The notes under the pieces are model-generated. The model had not been told where the DNA came from, made no database searches, and was given only the letters and a program-made list of their open reading frames with translations. The position numbers and the translations under genes are program-made. Shown here one piece after another: positions 1 to 12,800 of a stretch of 64,000 bases of DNA (position 1 is the first letter of the stretch; the number at the start of each line of letters is the position of its first letter). The stretch is from Phoronis australis (Eukaryota > Phoronida > Phoronidae), in the NCBI GenBank assembly GCA_002633005.1, contig NMRA01000552.1, positions 214,133 through 278,132 on the forward strand. The letters run 5' to 3'.

Positions 1-228
1 ACATGTTGGGATTTTACTGGTACGCAAACTGTTATAGTCATTCATGAAGATAGTCCTAATTAATGAGCATAGTTTACAGTCAAATTAAAGTTAGTTCCAA
101 TGTTTTGCTTAATGTAAAAACATATTATGTTCACAATCAAGTTCAGGAGTACAGCCTCTGTTAAAATGAGTTCCTAGAGCTCTTAATAGATAATTCAAAA
201 GCTAGGTAAGTGTACCCAGTAAACTTAC

Positions 229-813
229 AGTCTGCCGCCGTCTGGTCTTACAGTCTACAAGAATGGAGCGGTGTTTGTCGGTGAAGTGTTTCAGCACCAC
301 AGCATGCTTCGAATCTCCTGGCTTAAGGCTGTACTTCACTCCTACACCCACGGACAGCACCTACAGGCAAGAGGTCGCAAGAGGGCACTAATGTATGTCA
401 GAAACCAATCAACAGATGTGCAAGACTCCTTAATGGGAGCCAGGGAGTGAAAAAACACTTCAGCTGTCATTCAAATTTCACAAATCAAAATCCTAGGTGT
501 TCATTAGTCACAGCAAGTTTTTAATTTATCAACAAATTAAAAGCACAGAACTTTTCCTAGCAAATGAAAAATTCAGTCAAATAGAAAAGAAAATGGGCAC
601 AAGACTTAAATTTAATAAAAAATTAATTAGAAATTGCCCACCTCTGGGTACCCTGCCAAGACAAAGAGGGCAAAGATTGCAGATAACTCTGGGTCATCTT
701 TCAAAGTCATCACTGATTGGTTAATGTGTTCCAGCAGAAGATCTTTCCACGCAGGAGCAGCCAATAGCTGTTGCAGAATTTGTGCCACAGAACAAGCCCA
801 CTCCAAACCACTC
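229..813 (-). CDS. ZZEF1: ZZEF1 exons 52-53, last exons in window
   Basis: Exon 52 (642-813) encodes SGLEWACSVAQILQQLLAAP and ends FALFVLAGYPE; exon 53 (229-360) encodes HAVVLKHFTDKHRSILVDCK and ends KTRRRQT. Human ZZEF1 has LDWACSMAEILRSL and ILKHFTEKNRAVIVDVKTRK at the matching place, followed by several hundred more residues. The donor of exon 53 (TGTAAGTT) is good, so coding continues left of position 1. Positions 1-228 are intron with nothing further seen. Confidence 0.95.
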
Positions 814-3800
814 CTAAAATTGATTTGACTACATTTTTCACAAGTTTCTAAATATCAAGACACATATTGCAACCACCTCAATCTTCACACAAAAGAAAGT
901 AGGAACAAAGGATCACAACTAAAATTAGTGACCAGCTCAGATAACAATACCTGTTTCACCAAAATAAACTTTATCCACCAACAGCCAACTGAATTGCTGA
1001 TATTTTTATTAGCTAGAGCATTTCAGTTGAAACTACTGAAACACATAAACAAAACGTCTCCATGTAAGTATGCAGTGCACATAAATAGTCCTACTATATG
1101 ATAAAGGTTTACTATAGCACACAACAGTGAGTAAGTACATTAGAGTGAAGCCTGGGGATGAGGTAACAGTATTAGATGCTCAGTGCTCGATTTGGCAACC
1201 TCAGGTTGTGTTTGGCGACCTCAGGTTGTGTTTGGCCACCTCAGGTTGTGTTTGGCAACCTCAGGTTGTGTTTGGCAACCTCAGGTTGTGTTTGGCAACC
1301 TCAGGTTGTGTTTGGCCACCTGGAAAAAATCTCAAGTCGCCAAAAAGTCACCACTGCGAGCATCAAAGTCAAACAATAATTTCCCCAACATTCGTTTCAA
1401 AGTTCGTGTTGACTAGCAAACTTTAAATAACTAAGAGTTTTCCTAGATTTGTTACCATTGGTGAAATCAGTGCAACTGCCACTACAGCAGTCGGCAAAAA
1501 TCAAACGCGCTTAAATTACAACAGGAAGTAAACAGACCGAAGTTGGAATTGTTTGGCAAAAATCGGGCAAGTTTGGTGAAACACGCGCCACCAGTATATG
1601 CGATCATCTGTCTTCTATGTTCTTTCGTTGGTGCAAAGAATTGAATTAGAGAATGAATGTACATTTACTGGGACAAATTGAGAGGTAAGATTCCGAGAAT
1701 GGAGCACGGTATGTCACCTTTTTTGGTCAGCGATTTCTACGCCGGATTCCGACTACCTCAGATTTCATTTGGCGACCTCGGATTTTCAGCTTTGGCAACC
1801 TCAGATTTTGTTTGGCGACGCCAGATTTTTGCCAACTCGTCCAATGCGACTTGGCGTTAAGCTAAGCTTCGAGCACTGATGTTGCTAACATTATGACAGA
1901 CAGTTAAACAGTTCTCACCTTTCAAGGCACATGGCACCAAATGAGAACAGGAAGTCTACAATATTCTTCTCCTCTTGTTCTTCTGTCACCTCTTGTTGCA
2001 CCTAATGTAAAAAACATAAATCGTGTTGAAACTTAAAATCTTTAAGTCCCACACTCCTGGGGAACATGAATCTAAGCAGTTAAAATTCAAACAAATTTTA
2101 GTAGATGGAAAAATGGTTCTACAACAGTTCCAAATAAAAAATACTAGTCTTCTGACAACACAAAACTGTGTCAGACAAAGTACACACAATGCAAAACTTG
2201 TCAGACAGTAACCACAACGCAAAAATGTGTCAGACACAGTACCCACAATGCAAAATTTGTCAGACAAAGTACTCGCAATGCAAAATGTGGCAGACAAAGT
2301 ACCCACAATGCAAAATGTCCCAGACACAACACCCACAATGCAAAATGTGTCAGACACAGAACCCACAGTGCAAAAATAAGCAGACCACAGTCAATGCTTG
2401 AAACCAGAAATACCTACTTGAAGCAATATCAGAGAAGACAAAACACTTGCCTAAGTTGGCAGCCTATCCCTACTAACCTTTTGTATGGAAGAACTCTCTC
2501 CTACCCTAAGAAAGCTATATGTCATTTTATATGAAGAGTCAACTCACAACATTGTCCACTTCAACTGGCACTTGGTCCTCCTGCACTGTGGTGCCATCTT
2601 TGGACTGATCATTAATGAATGCATCAAAAGACTCCAACAGCTCTGGTTGATCTTCCAAAATGGACATGGAATTTGCTTTCACTTTACTGGCATCCATGCT
2701 GTAAATGACAATGTGAAAAGAATTTTGAATTTAATAGGAAAGTGCAACTGCATTAAAACAAACCAATCAACATTCATTTTAAAGCAATAACTTATTTTCT
2801 GTCTCTTTCCTGTATTGCGTGCCCATTACGCCCCAAAATATATTACCATGATGGTTGTTTTATTTTTATGTAAACTCCATAACTAAGAGATCACAGAAGA
2901 CATATAGAATTTTTTACGTCCCTGATGTCAATCAATTACACAGAATTGTAAAGAAAAAAATCAAGTCAATGCTGAAGGAGATGGCAAAGGGACAAACAAA
3001 TTTGAATAACAATAAGAGTAATGCAAATTTAACAATTATTGCTGAAAACAATTATTGCCCCAATGCAACCCTCGAACGTGTTTATCCCATTTAAGCAACC
3101 ATCAGAAATATCTGACAAACAAACTCACGTTCCAGCTTTGAATTGAGCAATGTTATGAAAGAACTCCAACTGAACTTCAGGCTTGTCTGTAAAATAGTCC
3201 TTGACCTGACCTAAAAACCTGAGATGATGTTCACCAAGCTCCACAGCATATGATTGGCTGGCTTTGGTTTTAGTGGGACTTGCAGGAGATAGTGTCACTT
3301 TGAAGGCACGTATCTGGAAAACAGAAGAATTACAAAATTAATAGTTGTCGCTGACAAATTCGAATTAATGTGGGGCCAGGGATCCCTAAAGATGCTGAAA
3401 CAGATTGCAAAATGCAAATGAAATTTTATTTTTATTGTCTGCTTTATTTAGTATTATGCCCATTGTCAAAATGAGGAAAATACCTTAAAAAAGTTTTGAG
3501 CATCTTTCAGGTGGCGTTATAACTTGGGCCCCATCACGTGATATCTATGATCAGTGTTATAATTAAAATTACAATGGTGAAGTAAAACAAAAAAGCAACC
3601 AAGTGAAAAATCCATCACATTTTTTAGGAGAGCAACATGGTCCAAAAAGTAGAAATGTGAAGTACATGAGTTAGGAGTGAGATTTAAACAAGATTTTCCC
3701 TTTTTTGATCAGCTCACACATTTTGCGGCATTAATGAATATAATGACAAAAATCAAACACCTTTAAAAAATTACAAAATTAATATGAATGTGCAATAGAA

Positions 3801-6800
3801 AAATTAAGTGACTTGATCTTTTTCTGTAATTCTGCTCAGTTTACAGTTGGTGTATTGGTGGAATTTGAAAGGACTTTTCAAGCAGGTCCTGTACATTTCT
3901 ACCATGTCATGCACTACTAAACAGAAAAGACTCCACATTAGTGAGGTCTATATAGAGTTAAATAAGGAATAAAGCTGCTTACACTGTCTGCATGAGTGAA
4001 CCTCTGAAGAAGCCTCACAATCAGTCCCATGGCCATATGCTGGGTAATTACTTCGTGGCCAGTGTCACCCCTGCAACAACCAAATACACAGGAATTACAT
4101 GGTAGAGTTTTTGACCAAGTAAAGGAAATACACTGAAAATGAATTGTCAGTAAATTTAGTACAAACTCCTATTTCAGACACCCAGAACAAGTTGTTTCAC
4201 TCTTCAGACAAATAACAAACTTTTAACTAATTTATCTGTGAAAGTAATCATTCCATTTTTGATATCTTGCATGTTATTTTGAGATTTTCCACAAAGGTAC
4301 CATCGGCTTTGTAAACCGCTAAATTGTTTACAAGACCGTGCAAAATAACGTGTAAAACACTACTTAAATGTATTGAACGACTGGCAGGATCAATGACATG
4401 ATCAAATTCCGTATAATAAAAATGTTGAAGATGAAATCTCAAAAAGCTGTTGCAGTTTTCTAAATTATTACTTTGTTTTCATTCTAAGCAACTTCAATTT
4501 TTTCATAAAAATCATATAAGTCCTAATTTTGACAGCCACTCATGCAAAAGTTCAAATGTACTTTGGAGAACAGTGTATCAAGCACAGTATCTGAAAGTTG
4601 TATGTAAATCTGATTAGCCATAGCTGAATAGGAGAAACAATGTTATGAAGCTGGCCAAAATCAGACATTTTTCTAGGGTCCAACATAACCCTAATCTCTC
4701 CTTTCCCTCTCAGTCATTGACTGTATAGATGTCTCCAATGATTCCACCTGTCAGCAATGACAATGGTTAAAGTTATAACTAACCAAAACGTTTACTCAAC
4801 CATTCATCATCACCTTCCTGTTAAACCTTGTCCTTCTCAATTGGATGTCACTAGCCTTTTTCATAACTAAACATCCAAGCGCACATTACAAACCATCCCT
4901 TACCGAATAATTCTCAACAGCAGCATCAGGAACTCGTGCTTCTCAAAGCCATTCTCCAGCCCCTCCACAATATCTGTGTTGTCCCCTGGTATGGCAGCCC
5001 CCAGTAGGCCCATGATCTTCTCTTGAGAGTGAAGGGCAAAAGCTTCCTCCTGCTGCAACATGACCTTCTCAGACATGTCCTCCTGCATGGCTGTAAGAAA
5101 CATAATACAAATGGTAGGATTCAGTATTCGTTGAGGATCCACAATCTGCCATTTAAAAGACAGTGGGCAACATAAGAGGATTTGTTTTGGCAGAGATAAT
5201 CATTTCACTTCTCATTTCTCACCTAAAAATTCTATGGAAATCTTAAACCTAAAAATTATGAAATTTTTGGGACACTGGTGTACAACATATAAACGTATAA
5301 ACGAAACACATACAACTAAATAGCCGAAGCCAGCCTACCTTCTGTCTCTGCCTGCTTCTTGCCCGGTTCATGTTGCAGACACTCCGTGACTAACATGAGA
5401 CAGTGATTCAATAGCTGCACAGCGGACGCAGTGTATTCACTACCACGCTCACACGAGTATGCCAGCCCAGCCATAGTGAGAGTGAGGCTTGAGAACTGTA
5501 GCCATACATGTTGGTGGATGTAGGCCTGGAGGTCAGAGTCTACCTTGTTACTACTCTTAACTGAAACACAAACGAGTGATACATGATCAGCTAAGTAAAG
5601 TTTCCTCAATTTATAATAGATTATGACAGACAAGATAAAAGCAGTTTTACAAGATTTCTCAATAAAAAGATATTTTAAAAGAAGAAAACATTTTCCAGAC
5701 TTCTCAACAAGAATATATTTTACATGAAAACAAATTAATTTGATTCATTTTAGGACAATAATGTACAATACACCTGTCATTGTACATTGTGTACAATACA
5801 CCTGTCATTGTAATTGTCACATTGTGTACAATACATCTGCCATTGTCCATGTCACATTAACTTGTGATATCTTGAACATCATGCAATGACCATTTAATGT
5901 TTAACAAATGACAAGTAGATTTCTTTTTTGTTCAGTTTTTAATTAACTTTACCATACCCATTTATGTTTATATCATAAGTTACCAGGCATAACTTTTTGT
6001 ACAATTGCTTTAAGTCTTCAAATTGCTAGGATTAATCATTCATTGTTAGCTGCAAGGGTCACATAGATACCGACAAGGATTTAGAGGAATTGTAATACAG
6101 TAAATAAATTCAATCTATAAATGACTTCTAATAGAAACATGATATATTCAAATAATGAAAAGGAGAAAGTATGATGCCCGATCACCAATATCAACTGCAG
6201 GATCTCAATCTGGAGACACAGCTTGAAGTAAGATCAAAAACCTGTCATGAGTGGACTTAGTAGTGAGTATTAGTGGCTTACAGGGGTCCCACATTTTAAG
6301 AATCAGCTTGACGCCTGTTATTCAGTGGATAAAAGAGGTTCTTAAAATGCTGGACTCCTTTAAGTGACTATTGCCTATAACAGGGATCCATACAGGGAAA
6401 CAGGGATGCATTCAAAGTTGTCGTTATTCATAATTTATTTGTTTAATATTAATTACCTCTACCTGCTGCTGTCCTGTACATGCTGTATAACAATTCTAAC
6501 AAGATCCTCCTGGAAACCAGTGTTCATTGAGTAGGACAACCAGAATAGATAAATTCTAATGAATTGAATAAGTAATATAATGTACAAAAAACTTGATACG
6601 CACGCTTCACTTGAGGGAACTTGATAGTTCCGTGGTCAGATGTATGGCTGAAACAGATGTGGAAGCAATAACTTAATTATTTGCTGAGATTCTACAATTC
6701 GGTGGACATCACGTCATATAAACATAGTGACATGTGACTCAGAACAAAAGGGTTGTTCAAGGACTGAAACCATCCATTTGGAAAATGTTGAAACTATCTT

Positions 6801-9800
6801 AAAGGAATGAGTTCATATTAGCTAAATTGCATCTTGAAAATTCAAAAATATTAGAGGCATTCACAGCTTGTCTGCTCACTATCATCTGAAGACTTTATTA
6901 ACAAATATCCATTTTGAAACAGCTTCAGAGTAAATAAAACACATTTCTCATGTGCAAATAATGAGTATTCAACAAACAATAAAGGTAAGTGCTGCCAACA
7001 CCTACCCATTAGATGAAGACTTCTTGTTATGACATCCTAAACACAGGTCATAGTCTTCGCACATAGTGCAGTGGAAGCGCGTGCCTGCGATGAAGGCTCG
7101 ACATTCGTCACACTTATACCTGCACAAAAATAACAGAATTCAAAACAAACGACCTTTTAGATTCAGTGTTTAAGTATACAGTACATGAAAAAAACATAAT
7201 TTTGACAGAGTTAGTTTAAGAAAATAACTGATGAAGAGATCATTTATAACCAACTCAGGTGCAATATATATGTGAAGGGATAAAATTATTCACAAAGATC
7301 TTTCTGATGTATTAATAAAAACTTTGTACTGGGGGTAATCGTAACTAGCGCATTCTGTGGACAGGGTGCAGTCAGGATGAACAGATAGGTTATATAGTTG
7401 GGAGTTAAACCCATGAGAGGCATATTTTTCATATTTTCACAGATTATGGAAGTCAAAGATGTTGCTCGGTGTAAAAGATCAACAGAATTATCCTAGATTG
7501 CTTGTTTTATGAAAGATGCACCAAAATACATTGAACAAAGTATTTCATGACCATATATGCTTGAATCCCTTGTAACTGCATCGAGCATTGAATTAACAAA
7601 CCAAACTAGAACATAAAATGAAGCACCGTCAATTTCAGCTTATCAAGTTTAATGTTCAGCAATGACTCGTGGTTTCTCTCCAAGCTCAAAGTAAAACCTA
7701 AGGCCAATTATAACGCACAAAGTGGTCTTTCATATAAAAGTTTAAAATTTTTATGAGATGTATCATTGAAGGCAGGTGCACATGGATATCAAGATCAACA
7801 CACAAAACACGGTCAATATAACAACACTCAGGTAACCAATTTCGTGCAACTAACATCAGATGCACAAATTCATGGTCCTCTGTATGTTCACCACCAGGGG
7901 TCACTCCACCCATATAGCACGACGAGCACAGGTCCTTGTCTTCACACTGCAGACAGCGGTAGCGAGGACCAGGCAAGGTGGCATCACAACCGTCACAGTT
8001 GATCTCCACATCAAGAAGATCAGAGAAACGAGCCACAAACATCTGCTTGGCCTGGAAATGACAAAGTAATATTTCGTTAAATGAATCATTCACTTTGAAT
8101 CCATTTGAAACTAATATTCAGCGGTAAATGCGACTTTGTTTTTATGCTCTGCATTGCAAGTCACACAAAGTGCTTAATTACAAGTTATATCAACACAATT
8201 TCTAAAATCTACAGGTTTATTTTAGGAATACATCAAGTGCAATGCACCTCTAACAGCTCCACACAGCCTTTGTCCAATCCATAACAAACAGAACCACACT
8301 GGAATCTGTTCATTGTGTGATATACTTTTCCTTCCAACAAAATAACACAGAATTCCCCTATCATTAGAGTTTTAAACACCAATTCCACACTACTGTAATG
8401 TAAGTGCCTGGGTACATATGGTGCACTCGCTGTTTCACCAAAATTCAAACAGAATAGTTTACATAAAAGGATAATAACCAAAACCGGTAATGAGTGTGCA
8501 AGAGACATTACACTCTCAAAACCAACACTTACTCTCTTCTCATCCACATTGCTAGTGTTGATCTTGTTGAACCAAGTGGAAAAGCCATGACGACACTCCT
8601 CAAACCACTTCAGACACTGTTCATACTCTGCCAACTCCAGCGCCTCGTCATTTTCCTTCTCTACTGATTCATCACGCATCGTCACCGTATCTGTCATGTG
8701 ACAACACCATACCAGAATAAAGTATTAGTTGAGAACTTGCATCATGCACTAATTAGTTACTACATCAACAGGCAATCAACAAATTAGACACCTGTCACTG
8801 CCAATCTTAAAAAACAAATCTCGTTATCAACCAACACTATTTCTAATTTCTTACATTTCCAAAACAGTTAAAACCTTTTCACTACAATTGTAGTAAATGT
8901 TTAATGTTGCATAGACACATCTAACGACCAAGAAAATGAACAGCGATGTTTCTAAACAATTCTCACACAAGCATAGTGTCAACTATATTCAACTATATTA
9001 GTGTATTTGGGATTGTTTACACAAAGTCCTATGATAGCACCTCTCAACTCAGAAACAAATTCATGCACCCTGCAAATTTTATTGCTTGCTCTAAATGCTT
9101 CAAACCAAAGACAGATGTTACCAAAACTATTAAATGGAACATTGGGGACACTCTATTAGAGGTTCAATTTGAGCTGAGTAGAAAATGAAAATTTTGGCCT
9201 CACCAATTTTGTATAGTAAGCCTCACAGCATTTATTCCGAAAATGGCACTTTGTAAGAATGGACCAAGTATAAACATCATAAACCGGAAATATGACTTTG
9301 CATGTGTTTAGTAGTGATGGCAATGTGGCAAAAATGGTAATGATTCAGTTGAAGTTGTGTCAAAAAATAATCCATGTACATAGTTACGAAAACAAACATT
9401 ATGTCTCCCATAAAACAATACATTAATCAAATACTGGTAGGCTCCAAAACACTGCCCAGGGGCCTACAAATAAAAGATATCCAAACACAGGCCAATGGGT
9501 TGCATGCATTCAGGAGTTCCTATCAGACATTAACAGAGACGAAATATGCACTCATTGACAAGCACACTTAATATTTGAAGGCAAGCCTTTATAAGAAAGT
9601 CAAACAAAATCCATATAGCTTACTTTGAGCAATCCAGAAGAGCAAGGATGGGAGGTCAATGTCCAATAGAAAGGTCAGATCATACAGCTGCCAATCCATA
9701 TCAAGGAGGTGGAGCAAAGCAATTAGGATGTAGTCGAAGGTTGAAGCCACGCCTACCGAACTGTAGAATAAAACAATCTATGTTATAATTGCTATTCACA

Positions 9801-12800
9801 GAAATAGTATTCAACTACATGTTTTAGTGTCTCAGAAAAAGGACCAGAATTGTCAACTGACTATTGTTTGTGTGAGACCAAGATGAACAAGACAAAGATG
9901 ACGAAAAAAACAAAAAATAAAAGAAGAAAGTAATGGCACAAATTCACATGAAGCAGAGATTGTGCCACCTAGATGTGAAATCAAACATCTATCTTATCAT
10001 ACTGAATTACTCTATACTCTATAACAAAAGCATCATTATTCAGTACTAATTTGTTATCAAATCATTCAAAATTTATTTATCCCATGCTGAAATGTCAAAA
10101 CCAAGGTACTGCTCATAACAAAAGTTACCCGTACACAACTATCCCAGAATCACTGTCTTGTGATAATGTCCCAACACTGTCCATAATCTGTCAAAGACAA
10201 CAGCATGCTGTGGATTTTGGTACTTTAACACACTACCCGCACACAACTTACCCTGGATCACTGGGTCGTGAGAATGTCTTGACACTTTCCCTAAGACAGC
10301 GTATCAGACCATAGTATGCCTGTCGAACCTTAGACTCGAGTGACAGTCCACAGCCATCCAACATGTCTGCATAGTGCTTAGCAAACAAATGTTGGTTTGC
10401 CAACAACTCTTGGAGAAACACCACACTGGGGACCTGGACAGTTGACAAAACAAGTACAGATTGTTTGACACATTTTGTGCAAGAACATACCATGAGGCCA
10501 ACATCATTAAACAAAACATTTTTAGCAAGTACCAGGGCTTGGAATGACCAATGACAAAAAACGCGGAAAGCCTTGAAGTACTTTAAATGTATCTCAGATA
10601 CTTACTAAACAGTGATACTTTAGTTTGTAAACATACTTAAAGTGACAACTGCAAATTATTCACTGTAAGCGAGTACAGTGAATGTAATGTTGCAAGACTA
10701 TGCAACAGTATCCAGATGAATGCATCTCAACTATTACGCTGTTAAACAATGCAGTTCTACACTCAGCCACCACCCGCCGAACGATTACGTGACAATTTAA
10801 CTGTATGTATTTTAGAACTTCAAGATTTTACCTTAATTTTACTTTATTAATTAATGTAATACAGATGCAAATGTATTAAATAACAAACTTGGAACAATTT
10901 ACGACAACAAACGGCAAGCCTTCAAGTAGTACTTCAATGTATTTCTCTACTATCAGCTGTAGCACTCCACCATAAACAATGATACTATCACAGTTACAAT
11001 ATACAACTAGGCATCAGCCACATTGTTGTTTCCCCCAAATCTCATAGTTTTTATCAATAACGTGACATGTAAAATGATACCATGATAAATTATCTACTCT
11101 TGCATGCCAGGACAATTACCTGAAATATGTGACTTGTCTTGCAGATGTTGATGAATTCTGCAGCGAACACGTATACGTCAGCAACAGCTCCAGCCAGTTT
11201 TGACCTTTCTTGCAGACATAGACTAACTTTGTCCTTGGACCACAGAGGGTTCCTCACAAACTCCATAACAAGTTTGAAGGCTGGGTACTTCTCTGACAAC
11301 ATGCTGTCAAACTTAAGAATGGAAAACAGTAACTGTAACAACTACTAAATTCAAGTAGACAACACCAATGCACCTTTTCCACAAACATTTTATTCCTGGC
11401 ATGAGACGTTATTTCTGGGACCACGCTCTACAAGTTCACGTGCCACGACATGCCACTTTATTCCTAGCATGAGAAGTAATTTCTGGGACCACGCTCTACA
11501 AGTTCACGTGCCACGACATGCCACTTTATTCCTAGCATGAGAAGTAATTTTTGGGACCACGCTCTACAAGTTCACGTGTCATGACGTGTCATTTTATTCC
11601 TAGCATAAGACATTATTTCTGGGACCACACTCTAAAAGTTCACGTGTCATGACGTGTCATTTTATTTCTAGCATAAGACATTATTTCTGGGACCACACTC
11701 TACAAGCTCACGTGTCATGACTTGTCATTTTATTCGACAAGCATGGTCTCAAGGAGCAACGAACTGTCAATTTTTTGCAGGACCAAAAATCACTTCTCAT
11801 CTGAGGAAGAAGCCAATTTTTAACGGTAAGTAGCCCAAATCAAACATGATATTCTTTGACAGAGGGAAGGTTTATTGCCACTTTTAAGATACAAGGGTCA
11901 TTGTGGCGTAATATGAGCATAACGCAGATAAAAAACAGTAACTCAAAGAGTCTACAGTTGCAAAGTTCTTTAGCAACAAGGCAAAAAATTGATTTATAAC
12001 TTAATATCGCCTCTTCAATGCTGTCACAATGCCAATGGTGGTATAAAGAATATCAAACACATTAAGTACACAGTTACTTCTTGTTGTTTTGTACGTGACA
12101 CCTGATCCACACATAGTCAATTACATTCAATGCAGATAAACTGACACTAACACTTGTCTCACCTTGTAACCTTTGTCCAACTCTGCAGACACCCGCTTGT
12201 GTAATCTACTTTTACTGAGTTTCACAGCCCTGCTCACACGTTCTGGCTTCAGCTCAACTTTATTTAATCCAGCAAACTGGAGCAAGAACATCGCTTTATC
12301 TTTGCATGCCGTCACTACAAGAAATAAAACTGGATACCCTCAGGTAGTCACTCAAACATATGGTGACAGGTCTGTCTAAATTGGTCTGAAATACCATGTG
12401 GTAATTTAGCAGAACATTTCAACTGATCAGTAATTTCTCTGTTAGTGTGCACAAAACTGGTAGCCAAACTGACATTTTCCCTGTTATTTTCAAAGGCTGA
12501 GTTACGAAAATTTTACCAGGCTCTGTTTTATGAGTGGTGTAGTACTAGACATACTTACTACTTACTAATTTTACCAGGCTCTGTTTTATGATAGTGGTGT
12601 AGTACTAGACATACTACTTACTAATAAAGCAATAGTGTCATTGTGTTTATCTGGGAAATTTGACAAAATAAAGTGCCACTTGTCTGCCATATTGTGAGTG
12701 AAATACCTCATCAANATGATATTCTTTGACAGAGGAAAGGTTTATTGCCACTTTTAAGATACAAGGGTCATTGTGGCGTAATGTGAGCAAAACGCAGATA

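Noticed and set aside
1127-1426. Three overlapping forward frames near 1.1-1.4 kb
   Set aside because: They are read-through of a 20-bp tandem repeat in all frames.
1986-2401. Open frames on both strands with repeated Cys/Thr motifs
   Set aside because: Products of the 30-bp tandem repeat; no conserved start, and the ZZEF1 intron surrounds them.
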